A stretch of 64,000 nucleotides of DNA from Larimichthys crocea (GCF_000972845.2 NC_040029.1:2764695-2828694), one strand, 5' to 3'. Shown: positions 1 through 13,310, counted from the stretch's first letter. Notes: a model not told the origin generated them from the sequence alone. Program-made: numbers and translations.

Positions 1-130
1 CAGTTCCATTTGTCCCGCCTCCCTTTTCTCTGATTTGTTTACATTCTAAGTCACATGGTGTAATTCAAATGTAAACACATGGTTGCACTGCCAATATGGC
101 GGCAGCCAGAGCCACCACACTCTTCAGAAA

Positions 131-183
131 CCTGTAGGTGACGTCGTGGATACTACATCCATTGTATACTGTCTATGGTCTGC
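131..183 (+). repeat. Family A repeat, 3'-terminal fragment
   Basis: GGTGACGTC, then ACATCCATTGTATACTGTCTATGG. This matches the terminal segment of the longer family A copies at 22.1 kb (plus strand) and 32.1 kb (minus strand). Confidence 0.5.
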
Positions 184-529
184 CTCAGAGTACGATGGTG
201 GTCTGCACCATGGTGCAAGATCATTCAGTTATTTACATACACTCTGTAAATCAAAGACACATGAATGAGCAAATAAAAAAATGTCATAAGAAATATTTAC
301 TATTTCGTTTCTCCTTCACGTTTTGAACGGGAGGGTGAGTAGATTGTGTTGAAATCCGTGACTGCACTGCTTCATTATTTACCCTCTTCACGACTCTAAC
401 AAGGAGTCCTGGACTAATTTATCTTGCTCCAGACTTTCAGTCAGTCAGTTTGATTGTGGTCATTTCATTAAAACAAAAACAATACAGGCCAAAACATTAA
501 TGTCGGATCCACCAAGGTTGATGGTCCAA

Positions 530-582
530 GCGCAGTTGTTGAGCCACCATTTTTCTACAGCAGCCCAGAGCAAACAACCTTT
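530..582 (-). repeat. Family B MITE-like fragment
   Basis: Read on the minus strand it contains CTCTGGGCTGCTGTAGAAA followed by an ATGGTGGCTC segment. This matches the middle of the family B copies at 53.4 and 62.7 kb (TTCTGGGCTACTGTAGAAA). Confidence 0.5.
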
Positions 583-689
583 TTTTGTCCGTCCTGCACG
601 CGACTTCAAACCCCACCGGGAGTGTTTCAGGAGCGAGCTCTTAGCCCGCTAGTTTACTTCGTTTACTTGCTCAGGTTTGGAGCACATGA

Positions 690-762
690 AAAAATCGTAT
701 CGTGAACAAAAAATCGTGACTCGAATCGAGTCATGAGTTGAGTGTATCATTACATCCCTAAT
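690..762. mobile_element. hAT-like non-autonomous element, one terminus
   Basis: ATCGTATCGTGAAC, then AATCGTGACTCGAATCGAG, ending CATTACATCCCTA. Its reverse complement begins TAGGGATGTAATGATAC, the form of terminal inverted repeat I recognise from fish hAT-type elements. I found no opposite terminus nearby, so this is a remnant. Confidence 0.5.
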
Positions 763-783
763 GGCCACAATATGTTTTTTATT

Positions 784-3700
784 TAAAACCATTTAAAATA
801 TGCAGATTTTTATCTATCTCAAAATGTTTAAATCATACACCAAACAGATGCTTTAATCACATTTTTCCATCATATTTCTGATCAGATTTTATCTTCACCT
901 TTTACATTTTCCGTTGGTGAACTTTCTATTCTCATAGCTCATTTCTTATTTAAAAGGACACTGATTTTGCACTTCACTCGTCATGTGGAGTACTGCGTGG
1001 CCTGTCAAAAGAGTTGTATGATGTCATCTGTGGCTCTGGGGGAGCATTTTTTATCAAGAAATGGTGAGGTCACCAGTGTTTTCTCGCTTGGAGATGACAT
1101 ATTCTTACAGGAAAACACACCGTTACATCATCAATCATAGAGACCAGGCATGGAAGTTTACTACGCATGGACGGTCAATAAAAAGATTCTGTTAAGCTGC
1201 ACTGCCGAAAATATGATCCAGATTTTTGGAACTTAACCCATACTCAGGACTACAAGCCAGGTAACATGTAGCTTTGGTTTTAATCATTCTTTCCAAAAGC
1301 GTTGTAGTTAAGACCACCTAAACTAAGTCTACTACCAAAGCCAGACTGTATCAGAAGAACTGAGACTAAGACCGAGACTTTGAGGGGTTGAGATGAAGTC
1401 AAGACCAAGATCAGACAGCATATAGCCTACTTAGGTAGTTAATATGTCGCTAATATAAGAGCAAAGGTTACCATGCTAGTCTAAGATAACGATAATGGAC
1501 ATCAACCTTAATCAGGACGTGCCATTTAGCGCAAAGTAACCTTTTCGCTTTTTGACTAATTCATGAATTTACATCCTATTAGTTTTGTTGTTGTCACATA
1601 ATCCTTGTAGCTGCAAATAAATGTGCACTAACCTTCACTTCACTAGACTCTGTAGTCATTTTATGAAATCGTATGTGCATTAATTGTTAAACAATGGTAC
1701 GACTACATTAGCCTAATTCTCAATAATATCATGCAGGAACTGTTCCTCCACTCTTTGGACCCCTCATGAATATAAAAGGGGATGAACTGTATCTATTATG
1801 GTATTGATTGGCCAGTCATTTTGAAAGGTCAAAATAATCCATCTGGACCAGGAGTCACAGTGAATTCATTTGACTAAATCGAAAAATGGGGCTTTTGTGT
1901 GACACAAAGACAAGTAGAAGAGACTTGAATCTGATTATCTTGGCACGTGTATACAGTAGTAATTACCCAGTCGAGCTCATTTCCAAGTTATCAATTAACA
2001 TTAAGATAATAGACCAGAACAGATGAATTAACCTCAGAAACATTAAATCAAGAAATTCATTATTAATTACACATTTCCTATTAAAAAGATGAAAAAAAAA
2101 AACAGTTAAGAAAATGCTAAACTAGAGGACCAATTCTCTCATTCTTTACTTCTCCCACTGGATTAAGGCCATTGATTCACCCAGTCCAAATTGAGGTCAG
2201 ACATTGGCTGTTTTTCCCAATCAATGAACGCCTTACTACTGTCTATCTGCCAATCAATAGGCCTACCTGCTTTAATCTCGCCACAGCTCCTTCACAACGT
2301 GCAACCCAGCATCTATCCTATATGACACTGCATCCTCACCAGCAGCATAAATCTCATAACCGAGCCCCAAATTGGTCAGGATCTCCTGAGGTAGAAGTTG
2401 AAAATCAATACTTTGAGCGAGGAAAGCTGTGATGGAGAATGCACGCGATGGTGATCGTTACGATCCTCCTCCAGCCAGACGATCATAATCTCATGGTTGT
2501 TGTTGACATAATGATGGAGGTTATGTGGAAAGATCCAGCTGTGGCTTTTCTTATTTTTGAGAAGTTTGATGGACATAAATCTCCTGCAGCAAGAGCGAAA
2601 CGGACATTTCAATTTGAGATGTTGCAAAATACTTGAAGCTTTCATTGTCTCGTCTATAACGATGACCAGATTAAGTGAATAAAGACAATAGCTTGGCTAT
2701 TGAGCAGCAGCATCCTCGAGGTACTTGTGTAGGGTGAATAGAACAATCCTTCCTATTGATTATTATTGATGAGGGGTTGATACAAGCTAGCAAACCTCTT
2801 CTTCTGTGGACGATGGTGTAACAGTTAAACCTGCATTAACTAGTTTTAGGGCAACTTTGGGGCAGTGTAAATACTGTAAACATAACACTGACATATTATC
2901 ATGCTATGAAGTTGATATGGCGTGTTAGAAAACAGTTTTCTATCTATAGATATAGCCCAAAATTACAGTTTATTTTGAGGTAACCAGCTTATCTAAGTCT
3001 ATTATTGACTTTATATTAGCTTTTGGCCTTGTTTTGGTCTCCTCCAACTCTGTAGATCTTGGGGAACTGCAGAGTCGGTGATAATTGTATCTATGACCAC
3101 TTTTACATTAAAAGTGGTCATTCGCGATATACAAATATTGACTAGAGCACCTTTAATAAAGCCATTTTTTGCTGTGTGCTATGGCTGACGGAATCACAAC
3201 AAGAAAATCAAAGAAAGCTGTGCTAGCTGTTTTACAGGAAGTGATGTGCTTTGTTTGGAATAAACAGGAGAAGACAGGGTAGCAAGAGGAACGACAGGCA
3301 GAGCCAGCCACAAACTAAATCAATTTGATTTGATAAGTGATCTCTGGAAAGCTGAAACAATAACCACATTACCAGCAACAATGGACTCAAAAATATATAT
3401 ATATATAATGCCGATCTTGTGGATTACCACACAGTAAGAGGCTGTGACAGATAGTACCAAGCCCACCACCCCCACCATGCACTCATGGTGATGACGGAGG
3501 TAAATAGGTTTTGACAGCACATTACAAAGCCTCTTGGCTGGGCTCGGCAGCAGCATGGTGTGTTTTAAAGGATGGCGAAGGACACACAACACACACAGAC
3601 AGACAGACACATCTATATCCAGGGTCTTTCCATAATCCAGATACAATGTAAGCGGGTACAGATGCAGCATGCTGCCAAGATAGGAACACTCCAGTTGGAT

Positions 3701-6544
3701 ATGTTGGGGTTTTGAACTTGCTCTGCCGTTAGACGTACTCTTATTCAAAAGATGCTTCCTGCAGCATGTTTCTGAGGAAAGAAAATCACTGACAGTGATA
3801 AAGAATGGAGTAAAGTATAAAGAATGGACAGCGTATGCATGAATTACAGGTTCCTAAAGAGCAGTTTTGAAGCTCAAAATCTGTGGCCATGTTGGCTGCC
3901 CTGTCTCTTCTGCTTCTCGGCTAATCTAATAATCAGCAAAGACGTGGATCATCGGAGGACCTGGGTGTGTCAAATGATGCCTGGTTGCTCAATCAAAGCG
4001 GCCATGCTCTTAATTATGCATGTTTCCTGTTTTCATGCTGGATAAAATGCTGGCTCTGGATTTATATTCAGCATACAGACACGAGTGATGTCATTTTTCT
4101 CACCTAACTTTCAGCACTGCTCTATGATTGCATCTTTTATTTTTATAACGACACTCAGCTCACATCCCTGCTGCCAAAACCTCCCCCCTGAAACAAAATA
4201 CAGCAAATTCGACAGACATTTGTCCCTCTCGCTGGAGACAGTTACTTGATCAAGGTCACACCTATTCGCCTCGCCTGCTCCCAGCAAATCAAGTCAACCG
4301 TCTGGATGTGCAGGCATGTGTGGAATCTATTATCTTCTGCTTGCCTTGAATGATTGTTGGTGTGAATGCTGTGATGGACCACTCCTCCATCTTCTGTAGC
4401 TGTCAATGCTCTGAACCAACCAGGATTCAGCACTCTGCTGTGCAAAGGTTAAAAAAGAGACTCTATCCTTTTGCCTGTGTACACACAATGTCGCCCTCCA
4501 TTGCTTATTCATGCGCACACACAGATAGGCAAACACACACACAGGCAGTGGAAGATGAGGGTCAAGGACAGGTGGGACCTCAGAGAGACATTGTTGTAGG
4601 CTGATGGCCTCTCCAAAACAAGCACAGAGGCTGGGATGCAGAGAGAAAGAGAGAGAGGGTGGAAAATGAAAGAAAGCTATCAGAAGTAGCAGCTGGATTG
4701 GTTGTGACAAGGCACTGATGGGATAGAGAGGCTCCACCAATATAGAAAGCCCTGCCATCAGCAGTTCTGTGCCTTCAGGTAATGGGCGAATAACATGAAT
4801 TCACTTCCTCGCTGAAGCACTCACTGCGACACTTTGATTCCTGCGAGAGTGCTTTCCTTTGTCGCCTCGCAAAGCAACAAGGGTTGGTGGGAGAAGCAGC
4901 CGCACCGGCAGATAAACTTCCGCCTTTGTCTTCCTCACCGTCGCTGCCTCCATGCATGTTTTTGCTGAATGAAAAAAAATAAACATGGACATTTCTGCTT
5001 CTTTTCCCCTCACTACACAAAACCAGCCTCATGAAAAAGCTCCGATTCACTTTCCCCCGACAGATGGAGGTGAATCGCCTTTTTCCCGATTTGCAGCTAC
5101 CAGCCGAGCCTCACTCAATTACCCAGTGGCATTTTTGTGACCTTGCACAAGATAGTAATGACCTCGCCGTCCCGCTGAGCTCCTCTTCTTTATTTTTCTC
5201 TCTTTTCTTCCCCGGGAACGGCAAGTCCTCCATCACAGCATGAGCTGATTGATGCCTTAGACGCATAACCTCACGTTAGAGGAGGTTGACAGCAAATCCA
5301 TTCTCAAGTCTCTATTTCAGCATCTCATCTCTCACGCGGCGCTGCATATTTCCAGTTCTTTATTGTATTTTTGTAGATTTTTCACATCTTGAATCAATTT
5401 GGATAAATGGGTTTTTGGTTTAATATTAAGTAAACCACACACAGACTGGGTTGGCTTGTGCTAGATAATCAGGAACATAAAGAGAAACTAAAGAACAAAG
5501 CTGTGCCGAATGCTCGCTGAGAGCAATGACCACAGATTATACTGCAGGATCATTTAAACATGCCAAATTCTAAATCTGTGTGATCATGCAAAACATGTCA
5601 AGCTGAAACCACATCTCATCAATGCCCCACACAGGACGGCAAGAATGCATCTTAGCACCATTATGTGTAAATGATAGCGTATTGAGTTTCAGTATCATCA
5701 TTATAAGGTGGTTTTCTTGGATTCCCTTAAAATTCAGAACATTCCTCGTGAATGAAACGATGAAAAGCGACTTTGCGGCATGCCAAGCACCCACGCTAAT
5801 AAGATTAGCTAACAAAATAAATGTTGCATCTTTCATCGCCCGCTCTTTCATGATAACCTCGACCAAGCGTTCTCCCGTTTATGCCGTAGGAGGAGGAAGT
5901 CGCGATGCACGATGAGGTCAAATGATCTTTGATCTGCTTCAAAGTCCTCCAACAAGCATGATGCCTTGCTGACAATGTGCAGGGTTGTTTATGCGACTGC
6001 AGAGAGCTCGCTGATGTTTCTGCTCGCAAGCATCTGGAACAAAAAGGGAGCTGATTGTGCAGTTGCTTCGAGGTGGAAACATTTATCTGAAGTGCCTTGA
6101 GTCTGGCTTCCTTAACGTTTGGACTCTGACCCGTAGACCGCGGTGGTGTTGCGCTCCAACACCTGAGCTTTAAAATAGAATCCCATTTATTAACGAAGGC
6201 GAGCGGAGAGAGGAGAAATGAACAAACATGTGCATCCAAAGTCACCTGGGGCACATATGGTTTACCCTAACACGTGCACCTGCATATATGGAGGTCAGGA
6301 ACGCAGCCCATCGTCATGATTATTCAATATCTTGTATGTTTGCTTTGTACGACTATTTTATACGTGGTTATGTCGAGGTAAATGTTATGTTTATGCAACC
6401 TTGTTTCTACGACATTTCAACCTTGCAAACTAGGCAGTTATTAGAAGAATTAACATTTTAGCAGTGCCTTAATTTCTTAATTCTCCTGAATATGTATATG
6501 GATTAATGGATATATATCATTAATTACTAATCAAATCAGGATTT
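784..6544. other. Gene-free region, mostly unrecognised sequence
   Basis: No gene or typical element recognised. About 1310-1420 holds a degenerate repeat of GAGAC/AAGACC-like units. A 13-bp-stem hairpin lies at 3093-3121. The ORFs here (up to 149 codons) show no recognisable protein, and overlapping ORFs run on both strands. Confidence 0.5.
3093..3121. repeat. Perfect 13-bp inverted repeat
   Basis: ATGACCACTTTTA, a 3-nt CAT spacer, then the exact reverse complement TAAAAGTGGTCAT. A short cruciform-capable site with no assigned role. Confidence 0.9.
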
Positions 6545-6595
6545 GAAGCTTAGCTTAGCTTAACATTAAGACCGGAAACAGGGAAAGACAGACAT
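6545..6595 (+). repeat. Family C repeat fragment
   Basis: TTAGCTTAGCTTAACATTAA, then GACCGGAAACAGGGAAA. It resembles the core of a common fish repeat (TTAGCTTAGCATAAAGACTGG) that is longer at 34.1 kb. Confidence 0.45.
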
Positions 6596-7134
6596 TTCTC
6601 CACAATGTCCTTTAAGTGCATAAGCAGTTTATAAAGGCTCAGTTCTGAAGCATGACCCAGAGGTAAGTCGGTTGGATTAAAACCACTTGTACTGCGTGTG
6701 TGAAAGAAAACAAAAGGTGTTATAGGCAGGCAAGCAAAAGGGTCCATAAATGCAAGAAACAAGAGGCGAAACATAAAACAGGAAGGCTGGACATGCACAA
6801 TAAATTATCTGGACAGTGTCGGTCTGAAGTAGCAGATGAAGGCTGTGCCAGTTCCACATAATCACATAGAATATATGCTAATTTATTATAATATATGATT
6901 TTAGGGTAGCTATACAAGAACGTCAACATCCTCGAATGTTTAATACTAACAGGAGGTGATACAATATGTGCACTGTTGGATGTTAATATTGTCACTTCTC
7001 AAGTGTGAACACACTACCTACTCAAAACACGCGGAGTGTGGCGTGTGGATTTAGGACGCAAGTAGAGTTATTGGCTGTAAACTGATCTAAAGAGGAATTT
7101 CCCACTAAGAACTCAGATCTAAGGGGGCTCTATT

Positions 7135-7291
7135 TACATAATATGGCAAAAATTGAACTATTAACTATGTTTTCATTACTGTATAATCACCAGAAAATAA
7201 GAATTGTTATGTTTTGTTATCTCTGACACAAGGGGGCTGCAATCAGTCCATACTGCTAGATGCCACTAATCCTCCACACTGCTCCTTTAAT
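7135..7291 (-). repeat. Family B MITE-like copy
   Basis: On the minus strand it starts TTAAAGGAGCAGTGTGGAGG, then has the CATCTAGCAG and CTTATTTTCTGGTGATTATA segments. These match the family B copy at 53.4 kb. The end carries a TTAA-type boundary. Confidence 0.6.
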
Positions 7292-9415
7292 ATTCTTGTC
7301 ATTGGAAATCTGATTATTTATATGTTTAACTCTATGTTTCCCTGTAGTCTAATTTAATGTCTACATGGTCAGCTGACCTGCAGTGCATTGCATAATATCT
7401 ATCAAGGTTTTATATATAAATATACATGTACACATACATTTACTACATCATGCAACCCGTCTCTTAGAGTTTATTCATATACCAGTTTATATATATTCTG
7501 TATTCACCACTGCACTATTTTCTGTGCCGGATTCTATTTTTCTCTTGTTTCAGTGACTTGCATAATTTTCTTTATGCATATAAATATGAGCATTGTTGAA
7601 TGGAGCCTGAGAGCAGTGACTGTGATTGTTGTGCACATGACAAATAAAGAACTCGAACAAAGATAATAGAAAGGAGCTTGGAGAGCCATTGTTACTGACA
7701 ACGCTGCTCACAGCACTCATCACCTGCTTCACATCTGAGGCGAGGAAAGAGTTTTTTTTCATGAGGCGAGCTCCAAATTTGAATATGAGAAGTGAACTAC
7801 GAGCCAAGCGTTCTTTTCTTTCAGAAAACTCCTCGATCGTAACTGTGTTTGTACACAGTGTGTCACTAAATGAGTTTTTCTCAGTCAGAACACATTTATG
7901 CCATTAGACTCACTTCATTACTACTTCCTCACATTATCGCACGCCAAACAGCTTCAGGCTGCACAAACATTAAACGGCGATGCCTTGATGAGCGGTGACA
8001 GTGATCGGAGTGCGGCGTGCACCTAAACGCTGATGAGCAGCGATATGAGCAGCAGCAAGTCGTCGCTGTGTACTGTCTAATGAAGTACTGCTCCATATTT
8101 AATATGTCAGCTGCTGGTGTGTCATTGTGGGAATAAGCTGTTGTGACTGTGAATAAGAAGCCTTGATACAGTCGCTTTCTGTTCAGCAGTGCTGCACTGA
8201 CACCCTGAGGCCTCTGTGTCACCCCTCCTGAGTTAGTCATTCATGAAATAGATTGCAGCACTGTTTTTGAAAGGCTGCAAATATATGCAATTTTACAAAC
8301 TAGTATCACTTAACATTTTGTATAAGTAGATTATATTGTTTTTCTTGTGGTGCAATAAAGCACTACATGCACCAAATTCACTCTGAACTGATGAAACAAA
8401 TTCATTTAAAGGCAATAAGCAGCCTTATCAACATTTTACAGTCTGCAGAACGTTGGCTCAGTGAGATATCATTTTCTGCTTCCTGGGGGAATGTGCCACT
8501 GTTCATTTAATCTGTGGCTCCCTGCAACACTTCCCCTCAAAGAGGCGGAAAACAAAGAGGACTGAGAGAAAGGAAAACACAACTCATATTTCATTAAATC
8601 AGTGGGAAACCAGAAAGCAATCAATGCAGAACACGGCATTGCCATTTTCTTATCCACTGACTCAGAAATTGAAGGATAGGGATCTTGTAATTTGGACGTT
8701 TAATATTAATTCGGTTTGAGTCGCAGCTGCTGCATAGAAAAATGAACATGAGTGTGCGTAAAAGTGCACTCCCATCAATATTGTGTCAAAGCTGATTATT
8801 CATTACCAATTTCTCAACATTCAGAGAGTGTAAACACGCTGTCTTATTGATTAAAAGCCACAACAGTGTAAAGAAGCAGCTCTTCTGAGCAGCAGAATCT
8901 ATATTTTTTATGACTGGAACTGGATGAAATTAGGAGATAATTAAACGTAAGAGGTTTTCCAAAGGTTGCAAAGTGTGGGAGATTAGCTAAAATATAATTT
9001 AGTAGCAACAGGAGGTGGAAATGTAGCTACTAAAATGGCAAAAAGAAAACAAATGTAGGAGTTTTTCTGCTTTTTCTGCCGCATTTTTCAGCCAAATCAC
9101 TCCAGAATGAGGCCATAATATCTAATATTTGTAATATTTCAAAGACATTTCTGCTTTGCAGCATCCACTGAGTGTCATAAGATGTGACAGCAGGCTGAGG
9201 AGACCACTGTGCTCTGCAGTGACACTCATTGCTCCCTACAGCGGCCTGTCACTATTCTGCCTTTAGGCACCTGCTCGGCAGAGAAATAAAGCAACTATGG
9301 CAACACCTGCCCACATCTGGTGCCACTGCTGCCACCCAGTCACTGTTTTTATGGGTCAAAAGACGATGGCTGGTCTTTCTTCTGATGACCAGGTTCAAAA
9401 TGCTGGCAGGGTGCT
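7292..9415. other. Gene-free region, nothing recognised
   Basis: Unique-looking AT-rich sequence. Short overlapping ORFs on both strands carry no recognisable domains. Confidence 0.5.
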
Positions 9416-9560
9416 GAACTCTCATGTCTGTACCCTAAATATGAAGCTTACCTTATCTTAGACCTGGCTCCAAACAAAATCTGTCTGGTAGCATCTTTAA
9501 ACCTCGCCAATTGACACGTTATATCTGTGAATATATCGATATGTGTGAATACCAAAATAT
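9416..9560 (+). repeat. Family C repeat, divergent copy
   Basis: CTCATGTCTGTACCCTAAAT, then ATGAAGCT, ACCTGGCTCC and TGACACGTTATATCTGTG, in the same order as the 34.1-kb copy and the fish repeat I recall. Confidence 0.45.
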
Positions 9561-9892
9561 AAAAGCAACAAGTGGAACTCTTATGAACTGCCAACCTCAC
9601 GATTAACTCCTCTGCTTTCGGTCTCTATGCTAAGCTGAACTAGTAGTGGAAGATAGTTTGTTTGAAAGCTTGGCAAAAACTAGACTATTGCAACATATCT
9701 GGACAATATCTGGACAAAATAACAGCGATCATAATGTAATGCAGTACATAACACTACCAGTATGACCAAGAGCTGAAATAAAACACTGCTTTGACACAGC
9801 TTGAACAAAAATCCTGCATGAGTCAAATAATGACTACATGTCATGTAAAAAGGACTACTGTAGTGACAGTTCCATAGAAACACAAACTCTTC

Positions 9893-10130
9893 ATTTTAGC
9901 ATCTTTCAGCTCGTTGTTTTGGTCGTACAACCCGCAACTTTACTGTTTTCGTTCACCCCCCACCACTCTCAGTATCATTTTCACCCATATGCAGCTGTTT
10001 TCTGCTAAAATGTCTGATCACTGGATACTTCCAGTAGTACTAGTCCAGTAGTGACGCATTTAGCAGCTAAAGAGCCAGATACTTTTCTCTGGAGTTTGTT
10101 AGAGTTAAATGAAAGTGACTATTGGAGTAC
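9893..10130 (+). repeat. Family D repeat copy
   Basis: CATTTTAGCATCTTTCAGCT, then CGTTGTTTTGGT, shared with copies at 45368 and 49665. It continues with GCAGCTAAAGAGCCAGATAC, a phrase I recognise from dispersed fish repeats. Confidence 0.55.
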
Positions 10131-12764
10131 TGACCCAATTCATGCTAGGTGTTCTAGTTTTTTATGATGTATCTGCTTTAAACAACTAAAAATATCAAAC
10201 ATCTGAGACCATCAGACAATCATCAGACACTTTTCAATATCGCCTGATAAGACTCTTGTTTATGTGTGAGGACTGCAGTGCGTGATGGCGATTACATTTC
10301 AGCACTTATCTTTATCACCGTCACAGTTGGGGGTCTGCATTTATCAAAAGATTAAATTAATTCAAAATGTGAACTGATTTAACTGCAGAGAGATCGCTCG
10401 GGCCGTGCTGTCAGACACACACAGAGAATCAGGCGCTGGGAGATAAAAAGCGTAAAATGAACTGACTTACTTTGTAATGAACCGGGACATATTGAGCGTT
10501 GAATCTATCAGGTCAGATTGTGTCTGTGGGAACTGTTAATATCTTTCATGTTCAAATATGTGAACAAGAACAGAAAATCTTGGTATATTCATGTCATGTT
10601 CATCCTGTAACATCCGCAGCCATGGAACAGAATGTTGTCTGAAGCTCATTACCAAAATATGCAGTGAAGACTGTTTCTATTTAAATTCACTTGGGAATTA
10701 AATTATTAAATAAACTACCTGTGCAGCGACGTGTCTTGAATTTTTATTCAATTATGAGTGGAAACAATATCTCCCATCCAGTCTCAGAAGTAATTAACAA
10801 ACATAAAATGCTGCCAGTGTTTCAGTATTCATTTAAGCACACTGAAGAGATTTAAGTTTCTGGAGCACTCTTGTGTCGCTGAAAGTAGGACTTGAACCGA
10901 CACACTCTCTAAAAGTTTTGTGATTATGAACATAGATCAGAAGTTCCAGTGTTTAAATAAGCGGTTTGGCTTTGGCTGTAAGAAACAAGAGATAAATCCA
11001 AATTTCATAAGCTGTGAATGCTGCGAAGACTTTTTTTTTATTGCTTTTATAATATTATTTGGAAATCAAGCAAAGCAAGGAACAATATAGATTCAGAGTC
11101 ATAAAACTCCCAGGCAAACACTGCCAGAGTATATTTCATTTAAAACTTTTTCATTTCCAGGACTGAGTTTGAGCTTTGGAGGCAGGTGAACCAGGACAGG
11201 AAACAGGAAAAAGTCTGTAGTTACGTGCACACGACTCGTACATGACAGAAGGCAGCTTATGCTCTTTCAATTGAAGCATATCTGCTTGTCGTACCACTTC
11301 AGCTTCTGGCGGCTCCCTCAGTTAAATATCACGTGGACGAGAAAAAGTGAGCAACTGGGAATTCCGTGTTTCCGATTCTGCAATTTTCGCACGTTACTCG
11401 AAAAAAGAAATTCAGGAAATTTCATCTCCAAATCCAATTTTTGCTCCACAATGCTAAACTCCCCGGTGATGAGAATAGATTAAATGGAGCCAAAACAGAT
11501 GTGCAGCAATAAAGTACAAAACCAGGAGATTCAATTTCCTCTTGAAGATGCAAATGACTTTTAAAGCTATGACGCTTTAGTAAAGTTTCATTTATTCAAA
11601 AACACTTCAGAGAGTATTTTAAATGAAGCTATTAGCAGAATTTCAGGAACAGGACCACACCCCAACCATGGAAATTATCCTCCTAACACTACCCTCCTCT
11701 TTGGCTCCCGGTTTCTGCATCACCCCATTTTTTTCTTCTATTTCTTCTATACCCACTGAAGTTTCACAACAAAGCAGCAACAGATTGAAAAAGAGTTCAA
11801 GTTCCACTCACAATCTTTTCGCTTTGTTAATAAATCATTTAAACATATCTTGTTGATGGTGTGGTCCTCGCTAGTGAAACTATAATTAAAATTCAGTTTT
11901 GCTGAGCATCTGTGTGTACATTCAAACTATTATTAAAAGAAGAAGAGGAGGAAATGTGTTATTAATATTCTGTCTGATGATGCTTGCACCGATCATTTGA
12001 TTAGTGCAAAAACTTGTGTGGGCGGACGCCCAAAGTAGTTTAAAACACTCGAGCAGACAACCTGCTGGGGCAGTGATATTGTTACCCAACTTAGCTGATG
12101 CTTATATTGGAGTTTCCGACTTTTCCATTGACATTTCATGTCGACAGCCAAGTCATATTTACAACTGGTATGTGTTGTATCTGACTTGGTGCTACATAAT
12201 ATGGAAGTGCCTGTAAATCATGTGAACAGGGAAGCCTCATTTCAGATCACAAAAGGTAATTTATCAAGGTTAAATTAAATTAAATCCAGATTTAATATAT
12301 TGTTATATTATCAATGCACAGTATTTTTAAATGTTGATTAGTTTAAGTCTGGGAGATGGGCCTTGCCTCAACTACACCTCTAATCACCTGTCAAGCTACT
12401 AACTCTAAAGATATAATTAATCTCTTCAGTTGTTAATCTGTGTGTCAAGTGATGAACAATATCTGCTTTTTGCTGCAATAAACTCACCTAAATCCATCGC
12501 ACGAGGCATTTTTCCACAACAATACTTTGCCTACCCATGTTTGTCTCAGTTTGAGCCCAGACCAGCCGAAACCGATGACCCCTCACCATCTACATCCATT
12601 CACCTCTCCTTAACATCAAAACCTTAAAAAAACTTCCATTAAACTTTTAAATGAATTGTTTTTGTGCCGTGGTCCTTGCCAGTGAATCCACAATCGATCA
12701 GGACTATCGAGTTGCTCTGTGATGGGAACTCTATTAATCTTTCCCTTTGGTTTCTCCGTGTCAG
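10131..12764. other. Gene-free region, little recognised
   Basis: No gene. A 10-bp inverted repeat GGACCACACC/GGTGTGGTCC at 11652-11661 and 11858-11867 could bound a decayed MITE of about 215 bp, but this is weak. Confidence 0.45.
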
Positions 12765-12850
12765 GATTCGAATCAGAATTAGGAATACTTTAATAATCCC
12801 AGGGGGAAATTATTTTTTGTTACAATACTCCAGTATACAAACAAACAAAA
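12765..12850. repeat. Dispersed repeat of the CTTTAATAATCCC type
   Basis: AATCAGAATTAGGAATACTT, then TAATAATCCCAGGGGGAAAT. It resembles fish sequences with TACTTTATTAATCCC and GGGGAAATT, usually LINE- or SINE-associated. The class is not determined. Confidence 0.45.
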
Positions 12851-12964
12851 ACAACATATGTATCAATCAAATGTAATACGACAAGTCCTTCTGGTCGTTT
12901 GTCTTAAGGAAAGGGGCTAATGCAAGCTAGACACCCTCCTTTCTACTCCTTTCTTATGATCGGT

Positions 12965-13310
12965 TTCTACAACACCGAGTGCTTTCCAGGAGCTTCTGGC
13001 TGACAAACAGCAGCCGGTTATTTTTGTCTATCAGGAATCTGCAGATCTCACTGACCTGCAGTATCAGTTGCTTCCTTAATAGCAGCGATACGGCACTGCA
13101 CTTTGTTTTCTCTCTGCAGCTCCTCTTTCCTGCGGAAACCACCTGGACCGATAATGAGTTTGTTATCAGAAGACCATTCGCTTTTTCACGGGCAGGTCTG
13201 CTGCTCAGCAGGACGCTGTGGAGCTTGGAGACAGCAGCCTCTGCAGAGCTGCGGGGGGGCGAGCGCACGCCCTTAGAGGAAATAATCAGTGTGATTTTAT
13301 TTGACAAAGC
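12965..13310 (-). pseudogene. Possible decayed coding relic, function unknown
   Basis: On the minus strand one frame reads SSKGVRSPPRSSAEAAVSKL and continues to LLSSRPAREK. The next frame then reads DNKLIIGPGGFRRKEELQRE and on to NKVQCRIAAIKEATD, before a return to RFLIDKNNRLLFVSQKLLES. Coding-like peptides succeed one another across frame changes, which suggests a broken gene copy or repeat-encoded protein. The segment is more GC-rich than its flanks. I do not recognise the parent protein, and chance is possible. Confidence 0.25.

Larger units (their letters stand above)
1..783. other. Gene-free block of transposon fragments
   Basis: No gene. It holds three repeat fragments, listed separately: family A end at 131-183, family B at 530-582 and a hAT-like terminus at 690-762. 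Confidence 0.6.

Noticed and set aside
3320..3748. 142-codon minus-strand ORF
   Set aside because: Low-complexity stretches (YIYIYIF, CVLCVLR) come from TA and CA repeats, and no domain is visible.
4330..4758. 142-codon minus-strand ORF
   Set aside because: No recognisable domain, no splice-site support, and overlapping ORFs on the other strand. The codons reflect simple pyrimidine-rich and CA-rich sequence.
5805..6254. 149-codon minus-strand ORF
   Set aside because: No familiar motif and no promoter or splice context. Length is within chance expectation for 64 kb in six frames.
11652..11867. GGACCACACC inverted repeat as MITE ends
   Set aside because: Only 10 bp match, there is no target duplication, and no second copy exists in the window.
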